Shown here: in pieces, positions 1 through 8,831 of the stretch
How the letters are laid out: each line of letters begins with the position of its first letter
Numbering within the stretch: position 1 is the first letter of the stretch
Source: JAADHU01 sp964446495
Lineage (GTDB): Bacteria > Pseudomonadota > Gammaproteobacteria > Steroidobacterales > Woeseiaceae
Direction: 5' to 3'
Length of the DNA: 48,447 nucleotides
Assembly (NCBI GenBank): GCA_964446495.1
Contig: CAYUOY010000011.1
Coordinates: forward strand, 1 to 48,447
Notes under the pieces: model-generated
Database searches by the model: none
Told to the model about the DNA's origin: nothing
What the model saw: only the letters and a program-made list of their open reading frames with translations
Program-made: the position numbers and the translations under genes

Positions 1-159
1 GGCATCGCCGTACCGGAGACCGGCTATCACTCTCGCGACATGCTGGACACTGAGACCGGTGAACTTTCCAATCCGTACAACCCTCCTCCCGCGGGAGCTT
101 TGTTGAGCGTTGTGGAAAACTTTGTGAAGGAACCGCCGGCACCGGTTTACTTACATTAA
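1..159 (+). CDS. C-terminal fragment of an unrecognised protein
   Basis: Frame 1 is open from the first base of the window to a TAA at 157-159 and gives 52 residues, so this is the tail of a gene that begins outside the window. The end reads ENFVKEPPAPVYLH, and a proline-rich segment (NPYNPPPAG) lies in the middle. I do not recognise the family from this piece. The open frame at the window edge and the absence of a competing frame are the only support that it is real. Confidence 0.5.
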   Translation, partial: GIAVPETGYHSRDMLDTETGELSNPYNPPPAGALLSVVENFVKEPPAPVYLH

Positions 160-517
160 CGCTACTTTTCAGCTGGTAACGTCGCTCATGATTTTGCCGT
201 CGGCTCTCATGGCAAGTTGACGACTGGAATTCAGCCCCAAAAGTGACTGGTTTCTCTTCGCTACTTGATAACGCCCCCGGATAACTGTTCGCAAACATAG
301 CACCGACATGCATCTGATTCGCTGTCGCCAGCAAGCCATTTTCAATGCAAAGTCCACTTCTACATCGATTCAGAGGAATTTGTCGCAACAAGATATCAGT
401 TCAGAATAGGCCAGAGGTTCCCTGGTAAGACACCGGCCCTGGAAGAGTAATTCATCCCCGGAATTGCCTTTCGATAAATCGGATTGCGATTGGCAAACTA
501 TCCCTGGAATTAGCTCG
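160..517. other. 358-bp stretch without a convincing gene
   Basis: Between the end of the truncated first gene and the small membrane ORF there are only short minus-strand frames of about 60 codons. They have no ribosome binding site, no recognisable composition and no known motif. I see no clear terminator hairpin with a T-run, no tRNA and no repeat. Confidence 0.4.
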
Positions 518-685
518 TCATCTGTTTGTGCTTCGTTTCCGAATCCAACTGCCAAACATCGCTCCCCCTGAAGATGACATGAACAATCCTATGTAGGCCC
601 AATACGTGCCAATGAAAAACGCTGCGACACCCATACCGCCAATAACCAGGGCTATGCTCACAGCAACTATCAGGCGACTCTTCAT
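518..685 (-). CDS. possible small membrane protein (55 aa)
   Basis: An ATG at 685 opens a 55-residue frame reading MKSRLIVAVSIALVIGG. It contains two hydrophobic stretches (about residues 4-24 and 26-40), a Gly/Ser-rich turn and a basic tail, WIRKRSTNR. An AAGGA lies about 11 bases upstream. The frame stays open to 724, but the extra N-terminus is hydrophilic and lacks a ribosome site, so the internal ATG is preferred. The positive C-terminus and clean hydrophobic pattern favour a real inner-membrane mini-protein. I do not recognise a family, and chance cannot be excluded. Confidence 0.4.
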   Translation of the reverse strand: MKSRLIVAVSIALVIGGMGVAAFFIGTYWAYIGLFMSSSGGAMFGSWIRKRSTNR

Positions 686-876
686 GCTCACGACATTCCT
701 TGCGGTGGCCGACTGACGTTGCATCCGGGAAATGGCTTCCTACTATCGTGCTGCGTCAGCCATTTGTTATCGTAACACCTGAGCGGCAATAATCTGACAC
801 TCGAATGAGTTGTTCGAACTCAATAACTGACTGCGAACAACCAATTCGCAGCGAGTTATCACCCATGACGCGTAAT

Positions 877-3800
877 TCACGCCTGAAATTTCGACGCGCC
901 CTGACTCTGCATATGCTCATAGGTCTGCCACCGTCGCTCGACCAGTTCCTGCGCACTCTGCATTAATTTTTCCGCTTCTTCCGGGTTGGTACGCTGCAGA
1001 ATTTTGTAGCGCATTTCATTGTAAGCATACTCCTGCAACGGAATACTCGGTCGCGGGGAATCCAGTACAAACGGTTTTTTGCCGGCCGCACGCAGCGTCG
1101 GGTTATAGCGAATAAGCGGCCAGTAGCCACTGGCCGTCGCCAGTTTCTGCTGCTTCATACCATCGGCCATGTCATAGCCGTGTGCAATGCAGTGGCTGTA
1201 GGCAAGAATCAGAGACGGTCCCTGATATTCCTCGGCCTCGCGCATCGCCAGCAAAGTCTGCTGCGGATTGGCCCCCATCGCAACCTGTGCGACGTAAACG
1301 CTGCCATACGATACCGCCTGCAGAACCAGGTCCTTCTTGCCATTACGTTTACCGGCGGAAGCGAATCTCGCCGATGCACCGAGCGGCGTCGCTTTTGACA
1401 TCTGCCCGCCCGTATTCGAATACACCTCTGTATCCAGTACGAGGACATTCACATTGCGTCCGCTGGCCAACACGTGATCAAGACCACCGGAACCAATATC
1501 GTAAGCCCAGCCATCGCCGCCAATCAGCCAGACGCTGCGGCGAACCAGGTGATCGACGATCGATAGCAACGCGGCTGCCTTCTTACCGCTATCGTCATCC
1601 TGCATCGCCGTCAGCATATTTTTCAAACTGGCCACTCTCTGCCGCTGCGCACGCACCTCACTGCCGACCCGCTGCCGCGCGTTAACCAAATCATCAGCTA
1701 ACGCCTCGCCGATATTGGGTGCGAGATCCGTGACCAGCTGTTTTGCAATCCCCATATGATGATCGGCCGCAATACGCATCCCGAGGCCGAATTCCGCATT
1801 GTCCTCGAACAGCGAATTCGACCAGGCGGGACCGCTACCTTCTTCGTTCTTGCTCCACGGCGTGGTCGGAAGATTGCCACCATAGATCGACGAGCAACCC
1901 GTCGCATTCGCGACCAGCAGTCGCGGACCAAACAATTGCGACAACAGGCGGACATACGGTGTTTCACCACAACCGGAACACGCGCCGGAGAATTCGAACA
2001 GCGGTTCCAGAAACTGGGTACCGCGTACCGAGGAGAAATCCACTTTGGCGCGATCATTAAATGGCAGGCTGGCGAAAAACTCGATGTTCTGTCGTTCCTG
2101 TTCGAGCAGCGGCGCCTTGTCGGTCATGTTGATGGCACGGAACTCCGGATCATCCGGACTCTTGACCGGACAGGCATCGACACACAGATTGCAGCCAGTG
2201 CAATCTTCTACGTATATCTGCAACGTATAGCGAGTCTCTGGAAAACCACGGGCACTGACCGGCGTTGATGGAAAACCCTCCGGGGCTGCCGTGATAGCAC
2301 TGTCGTGATAAAACTTTGCCCGGATAACGCTGTGCGGGCAGACGAAGCTGCAATTGCCGCACTGGATACACAGGTCCGGCTCCCAGGCCGGGACACGATC
2401 CGACACGTTGCTTTTCTCCCAACGAGTCGTGCCACTGGGATAAGTCCCATCGACCGGCAGCATGCTCACCGGCAGATCGTCACCATGACCGCGCATCATC
2501 TGCGCGGTGACTTCACGAACGAAGCGCGGCGCTTCGCGCGGGATCAATTCATCAAGTGGGCGAGTACTGTTTGCCGTATCGGGTATGTCTACCTCGTGCA
2601 TATGATCCAGCGCTGCATCCACTGCGGCGAAGTTCTGCGCAACGACCGCCTGCCCTTTTGCCTGGTAGGTTTTTTCGATGGCCTGCTTGATCTGACGTAT
2701 CGCGTCCTCCCTGGGCAAAACTCCGGACAACGCGAAAAAACAGACTTGCATTACAGTGTTGATACGCTTGCCCATGCCTGCTTCCCGGGCAACACGGGAT
2801 GCATCGATGACATGCAGACGGAGGTCCAGCTCCAGGATCGAGTCCTGCACCGGCCGTGGCAACCTGTCCCAGACCTCGTCCGCGGCGTATGGACTGTTCA
2901 GCAGGAAAACCGCGCCCTTGGCGGCATGCTGCAACACTTCGATTTGCTCGACCAGATTGAATTTGTGACAGGCAATGAAGTTCGCTGACTGAATCAGGTA
3001 GGGTGCATGAATCTCTTCTGGTCCGAAACGCAAATGCGACACCGTTCGTGAGCCGGATTTCTTGGAGTCGTAGACAAAGTAACCCTGGCAGTAGAGATCA
3101 GTACTCTCACCGATGATCTTGATGCTGTTCTTGTTGGCACCCACCGTGCCATCGGAGCCCATGCCAAAAAACAGGGCGCGGGTAACCGCATCGCTCTCGA
3201 TGTTAAAGGTTGTATCGTAGTCCAGGCTCGTATGGGTAACGTCATCGTGAATGCCGATCGTAAAATGGTTCTTCGGCCTCGGTCGGGTTAGTTCATCATA
3301 AATGGTCCTGACCATCGCCGGCGTGAACTCTTTGGACGACAGGCCGTAACGACCGCCGATGACCTTTGGCATGGTGGACAAGCGGCCCTCGCCCACTGCT
3401 TCGGCAAGCACGGTGACCACATCCTGGTAAAGTGGCTCGCCACTGGCCCCGATTTCTTTGGTTCGATCGAGAACCGCGATCGAATGAGCCGTTGCAGGAA
3501 TCGCCTCAAGCAGGTGCTCTGCCGAGAAGGGTCGATACAAGCGAACGTTGATCAGGCCGAGGCCCTGGTCCGGTAGTGCGTCAATAGTTTGTCGAACCGT
3601 TGCGGCACCGGAACCCATCATGATAATGATGCGCGTTGCCTCTGCATCGCCGTGATAATCAAACAGTCGGTACTCACGACCTGTCAAGGTGGCGAAACGA
3701 TCCATCGCCTGCTGCATGATTTCCGGCGTCTCTGCGTAAAAACGATTGACGGTTTCCCGTCCCTGGAAATAGACGTCGGGATTCTGCGCCGTGCCGCGAA

Positions 3801-4440
3801 TAAACGGGTTGTCCGGATTCAACGCGCGTTTCCGGTGTTCGTACACCAGGTCATCGTCGATCATTTCGCTAATATGCTCAATCGATAGGATGTCGATTTT
3901 GTTGACCTCGTGCGAGGTGCGGAAGCCGTCGAAGAAATGAATAAACGGCACTCGGGCTTTCAGCGTCGCGGCATGGGTGATGAGGGCGAGATCCTGCGCC
4001 GCCTGTACGGATGAAGCGGCCAACAATCCAAAACCGGTGGTTCTCGCGGCCATGACATCCTGATGATCACCAAAGATGGATAAGGCCTGTGCCGCCAGCG
4101 AACGGGACGCGACGTGAAACACGACCGATGTCAGCTCGCCTGCAATCTTGTACATGTTCGGCAGCATTAACATCAACCCCTGGGAGGCGGTGAAGGTCGT
4201 GGTAAGTGCGCCCGTCTGTAAGGCACCGTGCGCGGTCCCGGCCGCCCCGCCCTCACTTTGCATCTCGATGATGTCGGGTACCTGGCCCCAGATATTTTTC
4301 TTGCCGCTCGCGGACCAGACATCGGCCCATTCGGCCATGGCTGACGACGGCGTAATTGGGTAGATCGAGCAAACCTCGCTGACCTTATAGGCAACGCGGG
4401 CGACCGCCTCGTTCGCATCGACGGCCTGCTGCCGGGACAT
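877..4440 (-). CDS. nifJ: pyruvate:ferredoxin (flavodoxin) oxidoreductase
   Basis: This homodimeric enzyme oxidatively decarboxylates pyruvate to acetyl-CoA and CO2 and passes two electrons to ferredoxin or flavodoxin in the cytoplasm. All expected parts are present in 1187 residues. There is an N-terminal pyruvate-binding domain (YPITPSSAMAE near residue 28) and the gamma domain (GMGSDGTVGANK near 425). Two 4Fe-4S motifs follow, CIQCGNC..CP near 690 and CTGCNLC..CP near 746. The C-terminal thiamine-diphosphate domain has SGACSGCGETPY, GDGWAYDIG and the TEVYSNTGGQ motif. Length is normal for the fused single-chain type. Its ATG shares one base with the stop of the upstream flavoprotein gene (TGATG), so the two are translationally coupled. 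The enzyme class is usually oxygen-sensitive, which is notable beside the many oxygenases here. Confidence 0.97.
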   Translation of the reverse strand: MSRQQAVDANEAVARVAYKVSEVCSIYPITPSSAMAEWADVWSASGKKNIWGQVPDIIEMQSEGGAAGTAHGALQTGALTTTFTASQGLMLMLPNMYKIAGELTSVVFHVASRSLAAQALSIFGDHQDVMAARTTGFGLLAASSVQAAQDLALITHAATLKARVPFIHFFDGFRTSHEVNKIDILSIEHISEMIDDDLVYEHRKRALNPDNPFIRGTAQNPDVYFQGRETVNRFYAETPEIMQQAMDRFATLTGREYRLFDYHGDAEATRIIIMMGSGAATVRQTIDALPDQGLGLINVRLYRPFSAEHLLEAIPATAHSIAVLDRTKEIGASGEPLYQDVVTVLAEAVGEGRLSTMPKVIGGRYGLSSKEFTPAMVRTIYDELTRPRPKNHFTIGIHDDVTHTSLDYDTTFNIESDAVTRALFFGMGSDGTVGANKNSIKIIGESTDLYCQGYFVYDSKKSGSRTVSHLRFGPEEIHAPYLIQSANFIACHKFNLVEQIEVLQHAAKGAVFLLNSPYAADEVWDRLPRPVQDSILELDLRLHVIDASRVAREAGMGKRINTVMQVCFFALSGVLPREDAIRQIKQAIEKTYQAKGQAVVAQNFAAVDAALDHMHEVDIPDTANSTRPLDELIPREAPRFVREVTAQMMRGHGDDLPVSMLPVDGTYPSGTTRWEKSNVSDRVPAWEPDLCIQCGNCSFVCPHSVIRAKFYHDSAITAAPEGFPSTPVSARGFPETRYTLQIYVEDCTGCNLCVDACPVKSPDDPEFRAINMTDKAPLLEQERQNIEFFASLPFNDRAKVDFSSVRGTQFLEPLFEFSGACSGCGETPYVRLLSQLFGPRLLVANATGCSSIYGGNLPTTPWSKNEEGSGPAWSNSLFEDNAEFGLGMRIAADHHMGIAKQLVTDLAPNIGEALADDLVNARQRVGSEVRAQRQRVASLKNMLTAMQDDDSGKKAAALLSIVDHLVRRSVWLIGGDGWAYDIGSGGLDHVLASGRNVNVLVLDTEVYSNTGGQMSKATPLGASARFASAGKRNGKKDLVLQAVSYGSVYVAQVAMGANPQQTLLAMREAEEYQGPSLILAYSHCIAHGYDMADGMKQQKLATASGYWPLIRYNPTLRAAGKKPFVLDSPRPSIPLQEYAYNEMRYKILQRTNPEEAEKLMQSAQELVERRWQTYEHMQSQGASKFQA

Positions 4441-6086
4441 CAGCGCTGCGACTCCGCCACGTCAGGCTCGTCGATCATATCGATGGCATAGCATGGACAT
4501 TGTTCGTAGCAGACCGCACAGCCAGTACAAAGATCGAAATCAAAGCGATAGCGATTTCCCGGGCCGAGCTTGATAATGGCGCCTTCAGGGCACGCACCGT
4601 AACAACCGTCACACTCAAAACAATTACCGCAGGACAGGCAGCGCTTTGCCTCAAACAACGCGTCTGCCTCGGACAAATTTTTCATTATCTCGTCAAATCC
4701 ACCCTCGCGGTCCACAACGGGCAAACGCTCCTGCTCGACCTGCGGCGCTGAAGTGCGATACCAGAGTTGCAATTTTTCGTGGCCGATCAATTCATGCCTG
4801 GGCCTGTGTTCGTAGATGCCATCATTCAGGTAGGCGTGTATATGACGTGCTGCCTGTTTTCCGTGCCCGACGGCGATCGTTACCGAGCGATCACTGGGCA
4901 CCATGTCGCCACCAGCAAAGATACCTTCGTGGCCGGTCATCATATTCTCGCCCACCACAACAGTGTGATCGAGTTTAAATTCGATACCGGGTACATTTTC
5001 CAGAAATGCAGTGTCAGTATCCTGACCCACCGCCAGAATAAGAGAGTCGACCTGCAGCGATTCGAATTTCCCCGTAGGCTGCGGTCGGCCATCCTCATCA
5101 AGCTCCATTATTTCGACCTTGAACGTCGAGCGATCAATTTCTTTGATAGTGCGCAGCCAGTTAATCTTCACGCCCTCCTCGATGGCTTCATCCGCCTCGA
5201 AGTCATGCGCGGGCATGCTGCTGCGATCGCGTCGATAGATGATCATGGCCTCATCGGCACCCAGTCGTTTGGCGGTGCGTGCGGCATCCATCGCTGTATT
5301 GCCGCCACCGTAGATCGCGACCCGTCGGCCGATTTTTGGTGGGTCACCATCGTTCGCACTGCTTAAGAAACTGACGGCATCCAGAATTTTGCTGGCATCG
5401 CGGGTTGGAATATCGATCTTCTTGCTAATGTGCGCACCGACTGCAATGAACACGGCATCAAAATCGCCTGCCTTCTTTTCGGCAATGACGTCATCAACGC
5501 GATGATCAAGAGAAATCTTTACGCCGAGGTCCTCTATGCGTTGTACCTCAGCCGCCAGTTCGTCCCGCGGCATACGATATGCCGGGATACCAAACTGAAT
5601 CATGCCACCGGCCACCGGGCCCGCCTCATGAATTTCAACGCTGTGTCCCTTGCGCGCCAGATGATAGGCGGCAGAAAGACCGCTCGGTCCCGCACCGATG
5701 ATAAGGATTTTTTTGCCGCTGACTTGCTCCGGTTTCGGAAATCCCCAGTCATTTTCCAGTGCCAGGTCACCCAGGAATCGTTCCACCGCATGAATGCTGA
5801 CGGCGCTGTCGGTAAAGGCCCGATTGCACACGTCTTCGCAAGGGTGGTAACAGACCCGACCGTGAATGGATGGCATGGGATTGTTTCGCACCAGTTCCTG
5901 CCAGGCGGCCTGATAGTCGCCGGCTTGCGCAAGCGCGAGCCAGGCCTGAATGTTCTCACCAGCGGGGCACGCATCGTTACACGGCGGAAGAAAATCAACA
6001 TAGTCAGGCCGCCGGGTGCGCAATGCCCCCGTGCCTTGATCGTGATGCGTCAGATCGACACGTTTTGTCAGGTCTTTGGCTGCCAT
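4440..6086 (-). CDS. GltD-like FAD/iron-sulfur oxidoreductase, probable electron partner of PFOR
   Basis: The protein (548 aa) has the architecture of the glutamate synthase small subunit plus a C-terminal ferredoxin. The N-terminal 4Fe-4S cysteines are C36, C40, C79, C83 and C87 (CNDACPAGEN, CYHPCEDVC). An FAD-binding GAGPSG lies at 131-136 and an NAD(P)-binding GGGNTAMDAAR near 258. Two 4Fe-4S motifs follow at about 483-502 (CLSCGNC..CDGC) and 520 (CTGCAVC..CPC). No glutamate synthase large subunit is adjacent. Instead the gene overlaps nifJ by one base. I infer that it moves electrons between NAD(P)H and the ferredoxin used by PFOR, as other GltD-like proteins do for their partners. Its true donor and acceptor cannot be read from sequence. 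Confidence 0.88.
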   Translation of the reverse strand: MAAKDLTKRVDLTHHDQGTGALRTRRPDYVDFLPPCNDACPAGENIQAWLALAQAGDYQAAWQELVRNNPMPSIHGRVCYHPCEDVCNRAFTDSAVSIHAVERFLGDLALENDWGFPKPEQVSGKKILIIGAGPSGLSAAYHLARKGHSVEIHEAGPVAGGMIQFGIPAYRMPRDELAAEVQRIEDLGVKISLDHRVDDVIAEKKAGDFDAVFIAVGAHISKKIDIPTRDASKILDAVSFLSSANDGDPPKIGRRVAIYGGGNTAMDAARTAKRLGADEAMIIYRRDRSSMPAHDFEADEAIEEGVKINWLRTIKEIDRSTFKVEIMELDEDGRPQPTGKFESLQVDSLILAVGQDTDTAFLENVPGIEFKLDHTVVVGENMMTGHEGIFAGGDMVPSDRSVTIAVGHGKQAARHIHAYLNDGIYEHRPRHELIGHEKLQLWYRTSAPQVEQERLPVVDREGGFDEIMKNLSEADALFEAKRCLSCGNCFECDGCYGACPEGAIIKLGPGNRYRFDFDLCTGCAVCYEQCPCYAIDMIDEPDVAESQR

Positions 6087-6267
6087 ATGATCTCACATAG
6101 TATGCGGCATCAAATACGACAGCATCAGGACAATTACTGATGTCTGCGAACTACCGTCGTGCTTGGCCGATGGAGAGACTGTGTCAACCCACCCCATATT
6201 CGGACTTTCGCTGGCTTGCTATGATCAGATCGCAAACGCACCCACAAAATCAATTTGGAGCAGGCTA

Positions 6268-7863
6268 TTGAGTGATAATACTCCGGATCAACACCGTGCC
6301 GAGGACATCAGTGAAAAAAGGCAGCAGGACTGGCGCTTTCGAACGGCGGCTACACTCGATTCCGCCCGGCCCGATGCCGTCGCCTCCAGGAAAGCGAAAG
6401 GATTTCGAACCGCGAGAGAAAACCTCGATGACCTGTGTGACCCGGATTCATTTGTCGAATATGGTCAACTTGCCATCGCCGCACAAAGACAGCGCCGAAC
6501 GGTTGAGGACCTTCGGGAGAATACGGCGGCCGACGGCATTCTCACCGGCGTAGCGACGATCAATGCGGATCTGTTTTCTGCAGACAACAGTCGCTCGGCT
6601 GTCATCATTAATGATTTCACGGTGCTGGCTGGCACTCAGGGCTACTTTCATCACAAGAAGCTGGACCGCGTCCTCAAGCTTGCCGCCAAACAGAAGTTAC
6701 CGGTCATCATGTATACAGAAGGCGGTGGAGGACGCCCTGGCGATGTCGATGTCACGACGGAAGTCAGTGGTCTGACCGTGCCGTCGTTTGCATTATGGGC
6801 AGGTTTGAGTGGTGTCGTGCCACGTATTGCCGTCAACAATGGTTATTGTTTCGCGGGCAATGCCGCATTATTTGGCTGCGCCGATATCACGATCGCCACG
6901 CGTTCCTCCTGGATTGGCATGGCCGGTCCGGCGATGATTGAAGGTGGTGGCCTCGGTACATTCAAGCCGCAAGACATTGGCCCAATGGATGTCCAGACAT
7001 CGAACGGTGTTGTTGACATCGTAGTTGATGATGAATCGGCTGCAACATCCACAGCCCGCAAACTGCTGGGATATTTTCAGGGGCCCATAGACGACTGGAA
7101 TGCCGCGGAGCAAGAACCACTGGCAAGTGCATTGCCAGCCAACAGGCGCTTCAGTTACAAAATGCGGGAAATCATCAATACCATAGCCGATATCGATTCC
7201 TTCACTGAATTACGTCCACATTATGGCAGCGGGATTATCAGTGGGTTCCTGCGGATCGAAGGCAGACCGATGGGCATCATCGCCAACGACTGCCGTGTCC
7301 AGGCCGGCGCTATCGATGCACCGGCCGCCGAGAAGGCAGCACGGTTTCTGCAATTGTGCGACGCCTTTGACATACCGTTATTGTCGTTATGCGATACACC
7401 CGGGTTCATGGTGGGCCCTGACAGTGAGCAGGACGCTGCCGTACGACGAATGTCACGCCTGTTTGTGGTCGGTGCCAACGTGCAGGTGCCGTGGGTCTGC
7501 ATTGTGCTGCGCAAGGCCTATGGCCTTGGCGCGATGGCGATGTCAGGGGGCAGCCTGAGTCGACCGGACTACACCGTTGCCTGGCCGCAAGGAGAGTTTG
7601 GTGCCATGGGTCTTGAAGGGGCTGTACATCTTGGTTTCAGGAAGGAACTGGAGGCCGAGAAAGATGATGTAGGCCGGCAGAAATTATTCGATCACCTGTT
7701 GGAGAAGCTATACGCACAGGGAACGGCGACCGAGGCCGCCTCTTTTGTGGAAATTGACGCTGTTATCGATCCGCGAGAAACGCGACGAGTAATCGTTGCC
7801 GCACTACCGAAAAGCCCGGCAGGACATCGCCGGAAAAAACACCACTTCGTCGACGTCTGGTAG
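6268..7863 (+). CDS. acyl-CoA carboxylase carboxyltransferase subunit
   Basis: This is a member of the biotin-dependent carboxyltransferase (PccB/MccB/AccD-like) family, which transfers a carboxyl group from carboxybiotin to an acyl-CoA. Both crotonase-fold halves are visible: GTQGYFHHKKLDRVLKLA and MYTEGGGGRPGD in the first half, SLCDTPGFMVGP and AYGLGAMAMSGG in the second, plus the late WPQGEFGAMG. The TTG at 6268 is chosen because GGAG precedes it by seven bases; this gives 531 aa, the normal family length. The frame stays open to a TTG at 6163, but that extension looks uncharacteristic. No biotin carboxylase or biotin carrier gene is adjacent, so the substrate and partner are unknown. It is divergent from the PFOR operon and convergent with the next operon, ending 11 bases from it. 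Confidence 0.9.
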   Translation: MSDNTPDQHRAEDISEKRQQDWRFRTAATLDSARPDAVASRKAKGFRTARENLDDLCDPDSFVEYGQLAIAAQRQRRTVEDLRENTAADGILTGVATINADLFSADNSRSAVIINDFTVLAGTQGYFHHKKLDRVLKLAAKQKLPVIMYTEGGGGRPGDVDVTTEVSGLTVPSFALWAGLSGVVPRIAVNNGYCFAGNAALFGCADITIATRSSWIGMAGPAMIEGGGLGTFKPQDIGPMDVQTSNGVVDIVVDDESAATSTARKLLGYFQGPIDDWNAAEQEPLASALPANRRFSYKMREIINTIADIDSFTELRPHYGSGIISGFLRIEGRPMGIIANDCRVQAGAIDAPAAEKAARFLQLCDAFDIPLLSLCDTPGFMVGPDSEQDAAVRRMSRLFVVGANVQVPWVCIVLRKAYGLGAMAMSGGSLSRPDYTVAWPQGEFGAMGLEGAVHLGFRKELEAEKDDVGRQKLFDHLLEKLYAQGTATEAASFVEIDAVIDPRETRRVIVAALPKSPAGHRRKKHHFVDVW

Positions 7864-7874
7864 GCCGGAAACCA

Positions 7875-8831
7875 TCAGGCGTCATTCAATATTGAATTGA
7901 ATACCGCCCTGGCTATCTGAATATCCTGTACGGCGACACCGGTCAGGTCCGCAATGGTCACCTGGTCGTCAGACGCTCGCCCAGGAACGACACCATTGAT
8001 CAAATCGCCAAGCTCAACGATCTCGCTCTGCTGGATGGCGTCATTCTTCAGTGCCTGATAAATTTCGCCACGGAGCAAACACTGTGAAATGCTGTCCGCA
8101 ACAACGCGATCCGCGCGGCACATAATTGCAAAATCGAGTTCCTGTTTATGCGCCGTATCTGAGCCCACAGCCGTAATATGCACGCCGTGTTCGATATCGT
8201 CGAACCAGCTTAGGAGAGGCACCGTGGTTGGCGTCGTCGTGACGATGAGATTGCAGTTCCTGAGCACGTCCTTCTGGTTCATCGTCGTCTTCACGGTATA
8301 ACCAGCCTCGGACATGTCGCGTGCATAAATATCCAGTTTTTCCTGATCTCGCCCCCAGACAACAACATCACGACAATCCGTCACCGGTTGCAGATACTGC
8401 AACTGCAGCCGAGCCTGACACCCGGTTCCGAAAATGCCGATAGAAGAAACGCTGGATGGCGCAAGATATTTCGCCGCGACGGCCCCGGCCACCGCGGTGC
8501 GAATATTCGTGAGAAGTCCCTCATCCAGCAATACGGCGCGAGGTACACCCGATTCCTGCTCGAACAACAACATCAGGCCGTTGCCCGCGGGCAGACCGAG
8601 TTTGCTGTTCTCGCAGAATCCCGACGCTATCTTGACGACGTAGTACTCATCACCTGTGATATAGCCGTACTTGATGTGAACCTCACCGGGTGGTTCCTGT
8701 AAAATCAGTTCGCCGACAGGGGGCACAACGGCACGCCCGTCGCTGTACGCGGCAAACCCCGATTCAATTTCCTGCATCAGGTCAATCCCGGACAACACCG
8801 CCATGATCTGATCGAGAGTTATGATTCTCAT
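7875..8831 (-). CDS. ornithine cyclodeaminase / mu-crystallin family protein
   Basis: The 318-aa sequence fits the NAD(P)-dependent ornithine cyclodeaminase/alanine dehydrogenase/mu-crystallin family. A substrate-side segment, EVHIKYGY, lies near residue 50. The helix TNIRTAVAGAVAAKYLA lies at 108-124, and the Rossmann motif GIFGTGCQARLQL at 132-144. The catalytic-region motif AVGSDTAHKQELD is also present. Members act on cyclic or linear alpha-imino and amino acids, and the exact substrate is not predictable. The ATG overlaps the stop of the aminotransferase gene by four bases (ATGA), so the two enzymes are made together. A 2-oxo or imino acid intermediate shared between them is a reasonable inference. 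Confidence 0.88.
   Translation of the reverse strand: MRIITLDQIMAVLSGIDLMQEIESGFAAYSDGRAVVPPVGELILQEPPGEVHIKYGYITGDEYYVVKIASGFCENSKLGLPAGNGLMLLFEQESGVPRAVLLDEGLLTNIRTAVAGAVAAKYLAPSSVSSIGIFGTGCQARLQLQYLQPVTDCRDVVVWGRDQEKLDIYARDMSEAGYTVKTTMNQKDVLRNCNLIVTTTPTTVPLLSWFDDIEHGVHITAVGSDTAHKQELDFAIMCRADRVVADSISQCLLRGEIYQALKNDAIQQSEIVELGDLINGVVPGRASDDQVTIADLTGVAVQDIQIARAVFNSILNDA

Noticed and set aside
1756..2268. Long plus-strand open frame inside the PFOR gene
   Set aside because: It lies antisense to a strongly conserved coding region, has shadow composition and no ribosome site or motif.
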